A stretch of DNA of 64,000 bases, taken from NCBI RefSeq assembly GCF_003074135.1, contig NZ_PPDK01000001.1, positions 1,426,001 through 1,490,000 on the forward strand, written 5' to 3'. The position numbers and the translations under genes were made by a program. This DNA is from Euzebya tangerina (GTDB lineage Bacteria; Actinomycetota; Nitriliruptoria; Euzebyales; Euzebyaceae). Below, one piece after another: positions 7,321-15,894 of this stretch. How positions within the stretch are numbered: position 1 is the stretch's first letter; each line of letters opens with the position of its first letter. The notes beneath the pieces were generated by a model that did not search any database, was not told where the DNA came from, and was given only the letters and a program-made list of their open reading frames with translations.

Positions 7321-10077
7321 CTAGGTCAGCAGCGGACGGCCGCGCTTGCGGCGCCACCAGTTCCGCACTGGAGTCCGCATCGCCTCCAGCGCCAGGTAGA
7401 ACACCGGGAAGCTGACCAGCACCAGCAGGGTCGAGCTGATCAGACCGCCGATCAGCGTGAAGCCCAGCGACTCCCAGAAGGGGTCCGACAGCGACAGCGG
7501 CAGCAGCCCCACGACGGTGGTGATCGTCGTGGCGATCAGCGGGCGGAAGCGCCGCTCGACGGCCTCGCGAATGGCCTCACCTGCCGTGGCGCCACCACGG
7601 CGAGCCCGGTTGGCCGCCTCCACCAGCAGGATCGTGTTGTTCACCGCCACACCGATCAGCGCGATGAACCCAACCGTCACCAGGAACGAGAGGGGGTTGT
7701 CAGTGATCGTCAGCAGGCTGAACACACCCAGGAAGCTGAACGGGATGGCCAGGAAGATCAGGAGCGACTGCGCGATCGAGCGGAACTGCGCGGCGATCAG
7801 CACCAGCATCAGCACCAGCGCGATCTGACCGGCCAGGGCCAGCCCCGCGAAGTCCTCCTGGTTGTCGGACTCCAGACCGAAGTCGAACCCCAGCGCCTCC
7901 TGGGGCAGTCCGCGGTCGGCCAGCTCGGACCCGAAGCGGTCCTCCACCAGCTCCTGGGTGTCGGTCACCAGGGCCGTGAGCGAACTCGGGTCGTCGTAGG
8001 CCGCCCGCACCTCCACGTACCGCTCCCCATCGGCCCGGAACACCTGCCCGTCGGTCGAGACGATCGCGTCGGTGATCGTGACGGTCTCCTCGCCGACCGC
8101 GAACTCGGTCCCGACGAGGTCGTCGCGGATGTCCTGGACCAGCTCCTGTCCGGCCTCGGCCGTCTCGCTGGTGACCTCGATCTGGGCGGCGAACGGGAAC
8201 TCCTCCAGCGGCGGGCCGTTCTCGGTCTGCGCGACCGTGATCCGGGCGCCCTGGATGTCGGCGATCCCCTCCTCGATCTCGGCGACGTACTCCGGAGCCG
8301 TGGTCTCCCGGCTGCCGATCGGCGTCAGGTCGATGAACGTCTCGATCACGCGCTCGTTGCCACGGACGTACTGCGAGCGCACCAGCTCCGCACCCAGCGT
8401 GTCGACGACGACGCCGTCGATCTGGTCGGCGATCGTCTGTGACTGCTCGATGGTCGTGCCGGGCGGGAACTCGGCGTTGATCGTGAGCCCGACCGAGTCC
8501 TTGCCCGTCGGGAAGATCGAGAATCCCAGGTTCCCCGCAAGGGCCCCACCGGCGCCGATGGCGATGAACGCGAAGCCGGCCAGCCCGAGGCCGACCAGCC
8601 AGCCCTTCCAGCCGTTGCCGGAGGGGTAGGCGGCCAGCCGACCCGCCGCCTTGGCCATGGCCCGCAGCGCCAGCACGATCGGGTTGCGGCCTGCCGTGCC
8701 ACGAAGCAGGAACGCACGGGCCGCGACGGGGATGAACAGGATGGAGAAGAGGAAGGACGCCAGCAGCGTCATGATCACCGTGGTCGGGATCGGGCTGACG
8801 AACTCGCCGATGATCCCGCTGACGAAGAGCAGGGGTGAGAACACCACGACGGTCGTGAGGGTGCCGGCCAGCGACGCGGAGCCGACGCGGGCCAGGGCGG
8901 TGCGGATGACGCCCAGCCGCTCGTCGTCCTCGCGCGGGTCGGGTTCCTCCCGGTTCGCGTCGATCGACTCGGAGATGACGATGGCGTCGTCGACCAGCAG
9001 CCCCAACGTCAGGATCAGGCCGAACAGGGTGATGGTGTTGAGCGAGAAGCCGATGGACCACAGCAGTGCCAGCGCCGCGATCATGACGGTGGCCATGAAG
9101 CCGGCAGTCATGACCGCGGCACGCCAGCCGATCAGCAGCAGGCTGACCAGTGCGACGGCGATCAGACCGGTCCGGAGGTTGGAGGAGAGGGAGTCCAGCT
9201 GCTGCCGGACGCTGATCGCGAAGTCGGCGGTGATCGCGGCCTCGTAGCCCTCGTCCAACGCGGTGTCGTCGAGCTGCGCCTGGACCGCGTTGGAGAACTC
9301 CAGCACGTCCAGGTCAGAGTCCTCGGCCTGCGTCAGCCCGACGGCGATGGCCGCCTGATAGCCCGCATCATCCAGCGCAACACGCGTGTAGCGCGTCAGC
9401 CGCTCGACCTGCTCGCCCGTGGCCGGATCGACCACCTCGCTGATCAGGTCCCGGACCTCGGCGGCGTCGACGGCGTCGATCGAGGCCAAGGCGTCGGCCA
9501 GACCCTCCGCCCGGGCCTGCAGGTCCTCCGGGCTCACGCCGTCGGGCCCGACCAGTGAGACCAGCAGGTCGTACTCACCGACGAAGCTCGCAGCAGAGAC
9601 CGACCGGTACTCGACCTGTGCGGCGTCGGGGACCTCCGCCCCCGCCGCGATCAGGCGCTCAGTGCCCTCCTCGGAGGACACGCCGTCCTCGAACTCGACG
9701 ATGACGGCGAAGGTGTTGGGCTGGGACTGCGTGGTCGTGCTCGACACCCCGTCGACCTCGCCCAGGACCTCCTCGAGTGGGGCAGCCACGTCAGCATCGA
9801 CCTGCTCCGGGTCACCGACGAAGTAGGCGCCGGTGACGAACGAGATGGGCGTGTCGACCGGCGGGAAGCCCTGCCGGTCCAGGCCCACGAAGAAGGCGTA
9901 GAGGCCCGACGCCAGGACCGCGACCAGCAGCGCGACGGTGAGCGCCCATCGTCGGCTGGCCCCGGTCGCGATGTCGGCGATGGTCGACCGGCCGGAGTCC
10001 GGGGGCGGTGCCGCCGACGGTGCCTCCTCCTCGGCCGGGGATGGACGATCGGCGTCTGGAGGGGTTTGGATGCTCAC
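7321..10077 (-). CDS. RND (AcrB/HAE1-type) efflux permease
   Basis: A 918-residue inner-membrane proton-driven pump, somewhat shorter than typical AcrB proteins (about 1030). Topology matches the family: first helix at about residues 44-66, a large extracytoplasmic loop, a helix bundle around 300-470 containing the proton-relay pair in LLVDDAIVISESID, a second loop, and a final bundle with GVAVNNTILLVEAANRARRGG-type sequence. The Lys common in that last segment of Gram-negative pumps is Asn here. N-terminal 40 residues are a Pro/Ala/Glu-rich cytosolic tail. No membrane-fusion or outer-membrane partner is next to it, as expected in a monoderm. The GTG start abuts a perfect 26-nt palindrome and has no ribosome binding site. 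Confidence 0.9.
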   Translation of the reverse strand: MSIQTPPDADRPSPAEEEAPSAAPPPDSGRSTIADIATGASRRWALTVALLVAVLASGLYAFFVGLDRQGFPPVDTPISFVTGAYFVGDPEQVDADVAAPLEEVLGEVDGVSSTTTQSQPNTFAVIVEFEDGVSSEEGTERLIAAGAEVPDAAQVEYRSVSAASFVGEYDLLVSLVGPDGVSPEDLQARAEGLADALASIDAVDAAEVRDLISEVVDPATGEQVERLTRYTRVALDDAGYQAAIAVGLTQAEDSDLDVLEFSNAVQAQLDDTALDEGYEAAITADFAISVRQQLDSLSSNLRTGLIAVALVSLLLIGWRAAVMTAGFMATVMIAALALLWSIGFSLNTITLFGLILTLGLLVDDAIVISESIDANREEPDPREDDERLGVIRTALARVGSASLAGTLTTVVVFSPLLFVSGIIGEFVSPIPTTVIMTLLASFLFSILFIPVAARAFLLRGTAGRNPIVLALRAMAKAAGRLAAYPSGNGWKGWLVGLGLAGFAFIAIGAGGALAGNLGFSIFPTGKDSVGLTINAEFPPGTTIEQSQTIADQIDGVVVDTLGAELVRSQYVRGNERVIETFIDLTPIGSRETTAPEYVAEIEEGIADIQGARITVAQTENGPPLEEFPFAAQIEVTSETAEAGQELVQDIRDDLVGTEFAVGEETVTITDAIVSTDGQVFRADGERYVEVRAAYDDPSSLTALVTDTQELVEDRFGSELADRGLPQEALGFDFGLESDNQEDFAGLALAGQIALVLMLVLIAAQFRSIAQSLLIFLAIPFSFLGVFSLLTITDNPLSFLVTVGFIALIGVAVNNTILLVEAANRARRGGATAGEAIREAVERRFRPLIATTITTVVGLLPLSLSDPFWESLGFTLIGGLISSTLLVLVSFPVFYLALEAMRTPVRNWWRRKRGRPLLT

Positions 10078-10103
10078 CCGGCGATGGTCGCTGCCATCGC
10101 CGG
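10078..10103. promoter_or_regulatory. Perfect palindrome abutting the RND start codon
   Basis: CCGGCGATGG-tcgctg-CCATCGCCGG is a perfect 10-bp inverted repeat with a 6-nt centre. Its edge touches the GTG of the RND gene, and it lies in the 54-bp gap after the acyl-CoA synthetase gene. It could be an operator, an RNA hairpin controlling pump translation, or the terminator of the upstream gene. Confidence 0.5.
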
Positions 10104-10131
10104 ATCCTGCATCCGGGGAATCCCCTAGGTC

Positions 10132-11703
10132 TCAGGAGATCGGCTCGGCCTCGTCGCGGAGGACCCGCCGCAGGATCTTGCCGGACGCCGACTTCGGGAT
10201 CTCGTCCATGAACGTGATCCGGTGCAGCTGCTTGTAGGTGGCGACCTCCTCGGCGACGAAGGCCTTGATGTCGTCTTCGCTCGCCTCCTCGCCGTCCTTC
10301 AGCACGACGTAGCCGACCGGCAGCTCACCGGCCTCGTCGTCCTGCAGGCCGATCACCGCAGCGTCGGCGACGGCCGGGTGGGTCAGCAACAGCGCCTCCA
10401 GCTCCGCCGGCGGGACCTGGAAGCCCTTGTACTTGATCAGCTCCTTCAGCCGGTCGACGATGTAGACGTGCCCGTCGGAGTCGATCACGGCGACGTCGCC
10501 GGTGTGCAGCCAGCCGTCGGCGTCGATGGTGCTGGCGGTCGCGGACTCGTTGCCGAAGTACCCCTTCATCACCAGGGGGCCCCGGACCCACAGCTCGCCA
10601 CGCTCGTCGACGCCGAGGGACTCGCCCGATGAGGGGTCGACGATCATCGACTCGGCGTTCGGCACGGTCACGCCGACGGAGCCCGGCTTGTAGTCCCCGG
10701 GCACGGTCGTGTGGCTGACGGGGGAGAGCTCGGTCATGCCGTAGCCCTGGACGACCTCGCAGCCCAGGCGGCCACCCGCCTCCTCGCCGACCTCGGCGGA
10801 CAGCGGGGCGGCGCCCGAGAAGATCTGCTGCAGGTTGGTCAGGTCGAACTGGTCGACGAGCGGGTGCTTGGCCAGGGCGACGACGATGGGCGGGGCGACG
10901 TAGGCACGCGTGCACTCGTACTGGTCGTTCAGCGAGAGGAACTGCTCGAGGTCGAAGCGCGGCATCGTCACGATCGTCGCGCCGACGTTGAGGCCGGCGT
11001 TCATGAGGACCTGCATGCCGTAGATGTGGAAGAACGGCAGGACCGCGACGAACGCCTCGTCCTCGGTGAAGCCCTGTGGCTCGGAGAACTGCACGACGTT
11101 GGCGACCAGGTTCTGATGGGTGAGCATCACGCCCTTGGACAGGCCGGTCGTGCCGGAGGAGTAGGGCATCACCACGACGTCTTCCTCCGGGGTGACCTCG
11201 ACCTGCTCCTCCAGCGGCTCGCCCATGAGCTCCGACAGGGACGGGTAGTCCTCGGTCTGGTCGAGCGTGTAGACGTCGGTGATCCCGGCCTGTGCCGCGG
11301 CAGCCGCGGCCGTCTCGGCGACCATGCCGACCGTGACCATGATCGAGGCACCGGAGTTCTGCAGCTGGTGGCCGACCTCATCGGCGGTGTACGTCGGGTT
11401 GATCGTGGTGATGGCCCCGCCGGTCATCGCAACGCCGTGGAACACGACGGCGTACTCGGGGACGTTGGGGGCCATGATCGCCAGCACGTCGCCCGTGCCG
11501 AACCCGCGGGCGACCAGTCCGCCGGCGAGTGACTTGATCTGGCTGGCCAGCTGGCTGTAGCTGACCTCCCGGCCGGTGGGTCCGTCGACCAGCGCGGTCT
11601 TGTCACCGAGCTCGTCGGCCCGGGCGAGGATGAAGGGGGTCAACGCGGTGACGGGGATCTCGACGTCGGGAAGTGGGCTCTTGTGGATGATCTGGCTGCT
11701 CAT
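10132..11703 (-). CDS. Acyl-CoA synthetase, 4-coumarate-CoA ligase-like (AMP-binding)
   Basis: A 523-residue member of the ANL superfamily that activates a carboxylic acid with ATP and transfers it to CoA. Core motifs in order: YSSGTTGLSKGVMLTH (P-loop, about residues 175-190), GYGMTELSPV, GELWVRGPLVMKGYFG, GWLHTGDVAVID, the hinge DRLKELIKYKGFQVPPAELE, and the catalytic Lys in PKSASGKILRR near the C-terminus. This arrangement fits the 4-coumarate/medium-chain ligase branch; the substrate is unknown. GGAGAG lies 5 nt upstream of the ATG. The gene is followed closely by the RND pump on the same strand, but a palindrome separates them. Confidence 0.92.
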   Translation of the reverse strand: MSSQIIHKSPLPDVEIPVTALTPFILARADELGDKTALVDGPTGREVSYSQLASQIKSLAGGLVARGFGTGDVLAIMAPNVPEYAVVFHGVAMTGGAITTINPTYTADEVGHQLQNSGASIMVTVGMVAETAAAAAAQAGITDVYTLDQTEDYPSLSELMGEPLEEQVEVTPEEDVVVMPYSSGTTGLSKGVMLTHQNLVANVVQFSEPQGFTEDEAFVAVLPFFHIYGMQVLMNAGLNVGATIVTMPRFDLEQFLSLNDQYECTRAYVAPPIVVALAKHPLVDQFDLTNLQQIFSGAAPLSAEVGEEAGGRLGCEVVQGYGMTELSPVSHTTVPGDYKPGSVGVTVPNAESMIVDPSSGESLGVDERGELWVRGPLVMKGYFGNESATASTIDADGWLHTGDVAVIDSDGHVYIVDRLKELIKYKGFQVPPAELEALLLTHPAVADAAVIGLQDDEAGELPVGYVVLKDGEEASEDDIKAFVAEEVATYKQLHRITFMDEIPKSASGKILRRVLRDEAEPIS

Positions 11704-11788
11704 GGTCTCTCCGGCACGTGGGGGAGCGGTGCGGGTGGAGGCACCGCGGGCTCGTCGGCTGGTCTACCCGAGAAACCCAGGTTGCAAG

Positions 11789-11881
11789 CGGAGGCGGACG
11801 GGAATCGAACCCGCCAGGACGACCATGTCGCCCTCGTCGGTGTTGAAGACCGCGGGGACCACCAGGAACCCAGACGCCTCC
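11789..11881 (-). tRNA. selC: tRNA-Sec (anticodon TCA)
   Basis: Read on the minus strand, the segment starts GGAGGCGT and ends CCGCCTCC plus discriminator G, giving a long acceptor stem (7 pairs, the eighth is T opposite C). The anticodon loop is CTTCAAC, which places TCA at positions 34-36, reading UGA. A seven-pair variable arm (GGGCGAC-ATG-GTCGTCC) and a T-arm GCGGG-TTCGATT-CCCGT complete a class II tRNA of about 93 nt without encoded CCA. Long variable arm, long acceptor, G73 and TCA together fit selenocysteine tRNA. TAGGCT on the minus strand (11895-11900) is a good -10 box. Neighbouring genes are not selenium-related; selA, selB and selD are not in the window. Confidence 0.87.
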
Positions 11882-11970
11882 CAGAGAGGGCCCGAGCCTA
11901 GCCCGCCGGGCGTGGTCAGCGCGAGGTCGCTGACGTTTGCTCGATGGCGGACGGGACTACCCTGGCTGAT

Positions 11971-12837
11971 ATGGCTCACTCGCTGATCCACTACTCCGCA
12001 GACATCCCGACGCTTCGACGTCCCGTCATGATCGTCTCCCTCGACGGGTTCATCGACGCCGGGGATGCCGGGTCCAGCGCGGCCATGTTCCTGCGCCACC
12101 GCTGGGCCGCCAAGCCGATCGCGACCTTCGACCACGATGCCTTCATCGACTACCGGGCCCGCCGGCCCACGACCGTGATCGACAGCGGCCTGCTCAAGCG
12201 CGTCGAGTTCGACGAGTTGCGGGTCCTGGCCGCCCCGGTCGAGGCGGCAGAACACGATGCGGTCTTCCTCCTCGGTCCCGAGCCGGACATGAAGTGGGAG
12301 GCCTTCTGCGACACCGTCATCCGCCTCTCCCGCGACCTCGGCGTCGAGACCGTGATCAGCGTCGGTGCCTACCCGGCCGCCGCCCCGCACACCCGCCCCA
12401 CCCAGATCGTCTCGGCCCGCAACATCGCAGCCGGCGACATCGTGCCCACCGCCCAGAAGGTCCCTGGCTACACCGGTCCGGTCGGCGCGCAGGTCATGCT
12501 CCTCCACCGCCTCGGCGCGGCCGAGATCCCCGCCATCGGACTCTGGGCCGAGGTGCCGCACTACATCTCCGCCAACCCCCACCCGGCCTCGGCCCTCGCT
12601 CTGGTCGAGATGGTCCAGGACACCTTCGGCACCACCGTCGACACCGAGGAGCTCGAGCTGGCCGCCGCCGCACACAACGTCCAGGTCGACGAGGCCGTCG
12701 CCGAGCACTCCGACGCCGCGGAGATGGTCGAACGCCTGGAAGCCCACCTGGACGGCGGCGGCGACACCGAACAGGTTCCCTCCGGTGACGACCTGGCCGC
12801 AGAGATCGAGCGCTTCCTCTCCGACCGCCAGGAGTAG
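11971..12837 (+). CDS. PAC2 family protein
   Basis: A 288-residue cytosolic protein of the PAC2 (proteasome assembly chaperone 2-like) family, widespread in archaea and actinobacteria, with an alpha/beta fold related to purine nucleoside phosphorylases. Characteristic stretches: VSLDGFIDAGDAGSSAAMFL, FDHDAFIDYRARRP, LLGPEPDMKWEAFCD, GAYPAAAPHTRP and GLWAEVPHYISANPHP. No biochemical role is established in bacteria. Bpa, a proteasome activator, is encoded 1.5 kb away, but linkage does not prove a shared pathway. The ATG has TACCCT (11958-11963) 7 nt upstream and no ribosome binding site, so the message is probably leaderless. It is divergent from selC. Confidence 0.9.
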   Translation: MAHSLIHYSADIPTLRRPVMIVSLDGFIDAGDAGSSAAMFLRHRWAAKPIATFDHDAFIDYRARRPTTVIDSGLLKRVEFDELRVLAAPVEAAEHDAVFLLGPEPDMKWEAFCDTVIRLSRDLGVETVISVGAYPAAAPHTRPTQIVSARNIAAGDIVPTAQKVPGYTGPVGAQVMLLHRLGAAEIPAIGLWAEVPHYISANPHPASALALVEMVQDTFGTTVDTEELELAAAAHNVQVDEAVAEHSDAAEMVERLEAHLDGGGDTEQVPSGDDLAAEIERFLSDRQE

Positions 12838-12959
12838 TTCGGTTCCTCGCCCCGCTGCGGGTGACTCCGGTCACGCCAGCGCGACCTGGTCAACACACAG
12901 GCCGGCTCGAGCCAGCTACAGCAGCAGCCGGCACGCCGAGAGCACCGGGACCCGTCGCG

Positions 12960-13424
12960 TCAGGAGCCGTCCAGGCGCCCCACGCCGACGTTGAAGAGGC
13001 GGACCTTCGACTGGGCGACCAGCTGACCCTCCTCGTCGGCCATGTCGACGTTCCACAGCTGGACGGACCGGCCGAGGTGGACCGGCGTGGCCGTCGCGGT
13101 CACCGTTCCCGACCGGGTGGCCCGCAGGAAGTCGGTGTGGTTGCTCTGCCCCACCGCTCCAGCATCGGGTCCGCCCAGCTCTCGCGCGGCGAGGGCCCCG
13201 CCGATGCTGGCCACGGTCTCGGCGATGGCGCAGTACACGCCGCCGTGCACGATCCCGTAGGGCTGGTGGTGGGCCTCGGTGATCTCGAGTTGGGCGACGC
13301 ACTTGAGCCGGGTCGCCAGCGTGAACGCCATCCCCATCGCCTCGACGAACCCGCCACGGCTGGCGTTCATCTCGGGGGCGTAGTTGCGCAGCGGGTTGCC
13401 GTCCTCGTCGGTGATGTCGCTCAT
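12960..13424 (-). CDS. PaaI-type hot-dog fold thioesterase
   Basis: A 154-residue single hot-dog domain protein. The HHQPYGIVHGGVYCAIAETV stretch (about residues 47-66) is the PaaI-family helix with the HGG motif and downstream Glu used for acyl-CoA hydrolysis; the second half ends with LGRSVQLWNVDMAD and a final strand. Likely hydrolyses a cytosolic acyl-CoA of unknown identity. The start MSDITDEDGN at 13424 is chosen because TAGCCT (minus strand, 13432-13437) lies 7 nt upstream, a leaderless arrangement; longer in-frame extensions antisense to the thioredoxin gene look spurious. The 122-bp gap between it and the convergent PAC2 gene holds no gene or clear hairpin. Confidence 0.9.
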   Translation of the reverse strand: MSDITDEDGNPLRNYAPEMNASRGGFVEAMGMAFTLATRLKCVAQLEITEAHHQPYGIVHGGVYCAIAETVASIGGALAARELGGPDAGAVGQSNHTDFLRATRSGTVTATATPVHLGRSVQLWNVDMADEEGQLVAQSKVRLFNVGVGRLDGS

Positions 13425-13471
13425 GACCGGCAGGCTAACCGACGCTGACACGCGGAATACCCTGGCAAGCG

Positions 13472-14278
13472 ATGAGCACCGTGCGCGACGTAGACAGCCA
13501 GACCTTCCAGACCGAGGTGATCGAGGCCTCGAAGAGCCGTCCGGTCGTCGTCGACTTCTGGGCTGCCTGGTGTGGCCCCTGTCGGCAACTCTCCCCACTG
13601 CTCGAGACCATGGCCGAGCGGTTCGCCGGCACCGTCGACGTGGTCAAGGTCGACGTCGACAGCAACCAGGCGCTCGCGCAGCAGTACCGGGTCCAGGGCA
13701 TCCCCGCCGTCAAGGCCTTCGTCGACGGTCGGCTGGCCAGCGAGTTCACCGGCGTCCAACCCGAGCCGGTCATCGAGAACTTCTTCGCCTCCCTCGGCCC
13801 CTCGCCCGCAGACCAGCTCGTGACCAGCGCCCCGACCGCCGCCGACCCCGCAGCCGTCTACCAGGAGGCCCTCGACCTCGAGGCCGACCACCCCGCGGCC
13901 GCGATCGGCCTGGCGGGGATCCTGGCCGCTGACGGCAACGCCGACGAGGCCCGGGCCGTCCTCGCCCGCGCCCGCCCGACGCCGGAGGTGGCGCAGGCCA
14001 TCGCGGAGCTCGACCTGGGCGCCGGAGGGACCGCCGACGTCGATGCCCTCCAAGCCGCAGTCGACGCCGGCGACGATGACGCCCGGGTTCCCCTCGGTCG
14101 TGCCCTTGCCGCTGGCGGCCAGCACCAGGACGCCATCGCGGTGCTGCTGGACGGGGTTCGGACGCCGGCCACGAAGGACGACGCCCGAACGGCGCTGCTG
14201 GACGTCTTCACGGTCCTCGGCAACGACCACGACCTGGTCAAGTCGGCCCGCCCACGGCTCGCGGCCGCGCTGTTCTAG
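13472..14278 (+). CDS. Thioredoxin-TPR protein (CnoX/YbbN-like)
   Basis: 268 residues: an N-terminal thioredoxin domain (residues 1-110) with intact active site FWAAWCGPCRQL and the cis-Pro in GIPAVKAF, followed by helical TPR-like repeats rich in Ala to the C-terminus. This two-part layout matches the CnoX/YbbN family, which acts as a holdase and protects thiols of client proteins during oxidative stress; unlike E. coli YbbN, both active-site Cys are present, so disulfide reductase activity is expected. TACCCT (13458-13463) sits 8 nt before the ATG, indicating a leaderless message. It is divergent from the thioesterase. Confidence 0.9.
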   Translation: MSTVRDVDSQTFQTEVIEASKSRPVVVDFWAAWCGPCRQLSPLLETMAERFAGTVDVVKVDVDSNQALAQQYRVQGIPAVKAFVDGRLASEFTGVQPEPVIENFFASLGPSPADQLVTSAPTAADPAAVYQEALDLEADHPAAAIGLAGILAADGNADEARAVLARARPTPEVAQAIAELDLGAGGTADVDALQAAVDAGDDDARVPLGRALAAGGQHQDAIAVLLDGVRTPATKDDARTALLDVFTVLGNDHDLVKSARPRLAAALF

Positions 14279-14302
14279 CCTGGACCGTTATCGTGTGGCC
14301 CC

Positions 14303-14800
14303 ATGGTCGAACAGGTTGAAGTAGTCGAGGACGACGAGCCCGAGGCAGCAGCGGAGGGCGAGGACAGCCCGGAGCCGATGATCACCGAGCCCGGCAAGCT
14401 CATGCGCATCGCGGTGATGTTGCGCGAGGTGCAGGGCGAGGCGAGGCGCGCGGACGCCGACGAGGGCGGCCGGTCGATGCTCCGGCAGGTCCACGAGCGG
14501 GCCATGGCGGAGCTGTGCGACGTCCTGTCCAGCGATCTGCAGGACGAGCTGTCGCAGTTCTCCTTCGAGTTCGACTCCGATGCGCCGTCACAGAGCGAGA
14601 TCCTGATCGCTCAGGCGCAGCTCATCGGATGGCTGGAAGGCCTGTTCCAGGGCATCCAGGCCGCGATCTTCAACCAGCAGGCCGCGGCCCAGAAGCAGCT
14701 GGAGGCCATGCGGCAGCGCGGCCTGCCCCAGGGTCGCCCGGCCGGGCCGGGTCAGGATCAGCGCTCGGGCGGGGACTCCTCGCCGGGCAACTACCTCTGA
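14303..14800 (+). CDS. bpa: Bacterial proteasome activator (Bpa / PafE, DUF2587)
   Basis: A 165-residue protein of the DUF2587 family. Bpa forms a dodecameric ring that docks on the 20S proteasome and lets it degrade partly unfolded proteins without ATP. Visible: an acidic disordered N-terminus, a helical core starting at EPGKLMRIAVMLREVQGEA and continuing through QVHERAMAELCDVLSSDL and AQLIGWLEGLFQGIQAAIF, then a Gly/Gln/Arg-rich flexible tail ending GNYL. The tail tip is the proteasome-docking motif; the mycobacterial form is GQYL, so Asn replaces Gln here. A 20S proteasome is therefore expected elsewhere in the genome. TATCGT (14289-14294) lies 8 nt before the ATG, with no ribosome binding site. 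Confidence 0.9.
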   Translation: MVEQVEVVEDDEPEAAAEGEDSPEPMITEPGKLMRIAVMLREVQGEARRADADEGGRSMLRQVHERAMAELCDVLSSDLQDELSQFSFEFDSDAPSQSEILIAQAQLIGWLEGLFQGIQAAIFNQQAAAQKQLEAMRQRGLPQGRPAGPGQDQRSGGDSSPGNYL

Positions 14801-14876
14801 GGACGCCGGACGGCGTAGAGTCACACCCCAGTCACAACCAGCCGTCAGAACCAGCAAGCCAAGGAGTCACCGCAAC

Positions 14877-15224
14877 ATGGGTCGCGCACGCGAACACTGG
14901 GAGCTGCTCCGTGCAGCCCTCGAGAAGACCGACGTCGAGGCCGTCGACGCGATGTACGCACCCGACGCCGTCTGGCTCGAGCCGCACAACCCGCCACACG
15001 AGACCAACAAGCTCATCGCCGCCTACCTGAGCTCGTGGATGCAGGCGCGGGAGAACATCGACGTCACGACCAAGCGGCTGCTCGAGTCCGGCGACGGCAG
15101 CTTCGTCGCCGTCGAGTGGGCCATCTCCTACACCGCCGCTGGCCGGCGCTGGAACTCGCTGCCCCGCTCCTCCTGGATCGAGGTCGGCGACGAGGGCATC
15201 ACCTACCACCGGGACTACCTCTGA
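14877..15224 (+). CDS. SnoaL-like / NTF2-fold protein
   Basis: A 115-residue cystatin-like alpha+beta protein of the SnoaL/NTF2 superfamily: helix HWELLRAALEKTDVEAVDAM, then YAPDAVWLEPHNPPH with the ring of polar residues lining a small pocket, and a final EVGDEGITYHRDYL strand. Members include polyketide cyclases, isomerases and non-catalytic ligand binders, so function is open. AAGGAG (14861-14866) lies 10 nt upstream of the ATG, and TAGAGT (14816-14821) is a possible -10 box, giving this gene its own leadered promoter. It converges with a thioesterase gene 19 bp away. Confidence 0.85.
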   Translation: MGRAREHWELLRAALEKTDVEAVDAMYAPDAVWLEPHNPPHETNKLIAAYLSSWMQARENIDVTTKRLLESGDGSFVAVEWAISYTAAGRRWNSLPRSSWIEVGDEGITYHRDYL

Positions 15225-15243
15225 CGCTCGGTCAGCCTCCCAC

Positions 15244-15789
15244 TCAGCCGGCGGTGGCGATGAACAGGCCCGTCCCCTCCGCCAGCAGCTGCCCGTCCCC
15301 GGACTCGAGCCGGGACAGCAGGTGCAGCTTCCGGCCATCCCGCCGGTCGAGCCACGCCCGCGCCTCGAGTTCGGTCTGCACCGGTGTGGCGGCGGCGTAG
15401 CGCACCGTGAGCGTGCCGGTGAAGGCCGCCGTCCGCTCCAGCAGCAGGACGTAGCCCATGATGTCGTCGAGGATCGCGGCGATGATGCCGCCGTGGGCGC
15501 GCTCGGGGGCGCCCTCGAAGGCTGCGCCCAGGTTGATCCGGCCGACCGCCACGCCGCCATCGCGATGGACCCGCATCATGATGCCCATCGGGTTGATCCG
15601 GCCACTGACCACACACTCCTCGAAGTGCCGCATCGGCTGGCCGTCGTCGGGTGGGTCCAGCCACAGCTCCTTCTTGAGGACGGAGACGTCGCGGTGACGC
15701 CGGGGCGAGGCCTCGACCAGCTCTGACGTGGCATCGGCCTGACGGGCGATTCGCTCCAAGAGCTCCTCGTCGGCGTCGAAGGCCACCAT
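15244..15789 (-). CDS. Hot-dog fold thioesterase (4HBT/PaaI superfamily)
   Basis: A 181-residue protein whose C-terminal two thirds form a hot-dog domain: GRINLGAAFEGAPERAHGGI carries the HGG motif, followed by the central helix AAILDDIMGYVLLLE with the catalytic Asp, and closing strands LTVRYAAATPVQTELEARAW. The N-terminal 50 residues are helical and charged. Probably hydrolyses an acyl-CoA; substrate unknown. This is the second thioesterase within 3 kb but the two are not close paralogues by eye. The ATG at 15789 has no clear ribosome binding site or TANNNT box. Confidence 0.87.
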   Translation of the reverse strand: MVAFDADEELLERIARQADATSELVEASPRRHRDVSVLKKELWLDPPDDGQPMRHFEECVVSGRINPMGIMMRVHRDGGVAVGRINLGAAFEGAPERAHGGIIAAILDDIMGYVLLLERTAAFTGTLTVRYAAATPVQTELEARAWLDRRDGRKLHLLSRLESGDGQLLAEGTGLFIATAG

Positions 15790-15894
15790 CGCGTGGTTCA
15801 GTCGGCGAAGTGCGGCAGCGGCAGCCAGTCGGGGGTCGATGGACGCATCCTACGGCCCGACAGCGCTCAAGTGCGCCGCTCGTTGACCGATCTA

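Noticed and set aside
6841-8442. Long plus-strand frame across the oxidoreductase and RND genes
   Set aside because: It spans convergent genes and translates to Arg/Gln-rich low-complexity sequence.
11789-11881. tRNA-Ser or tRNA-Leu instead of tRNA-Sec
   Set aside because: Both have long variable arms, but the loop CTTCAAC gives anticodon TCA, which reads UGA, and the acceptor is longer than normal.
12838-12959. Another copy of the REP-like element between PAC2 and thioesterase genes
   Set aside because: It shares short GCCGGC pieces only; the order and spacing of the dyads do not match.
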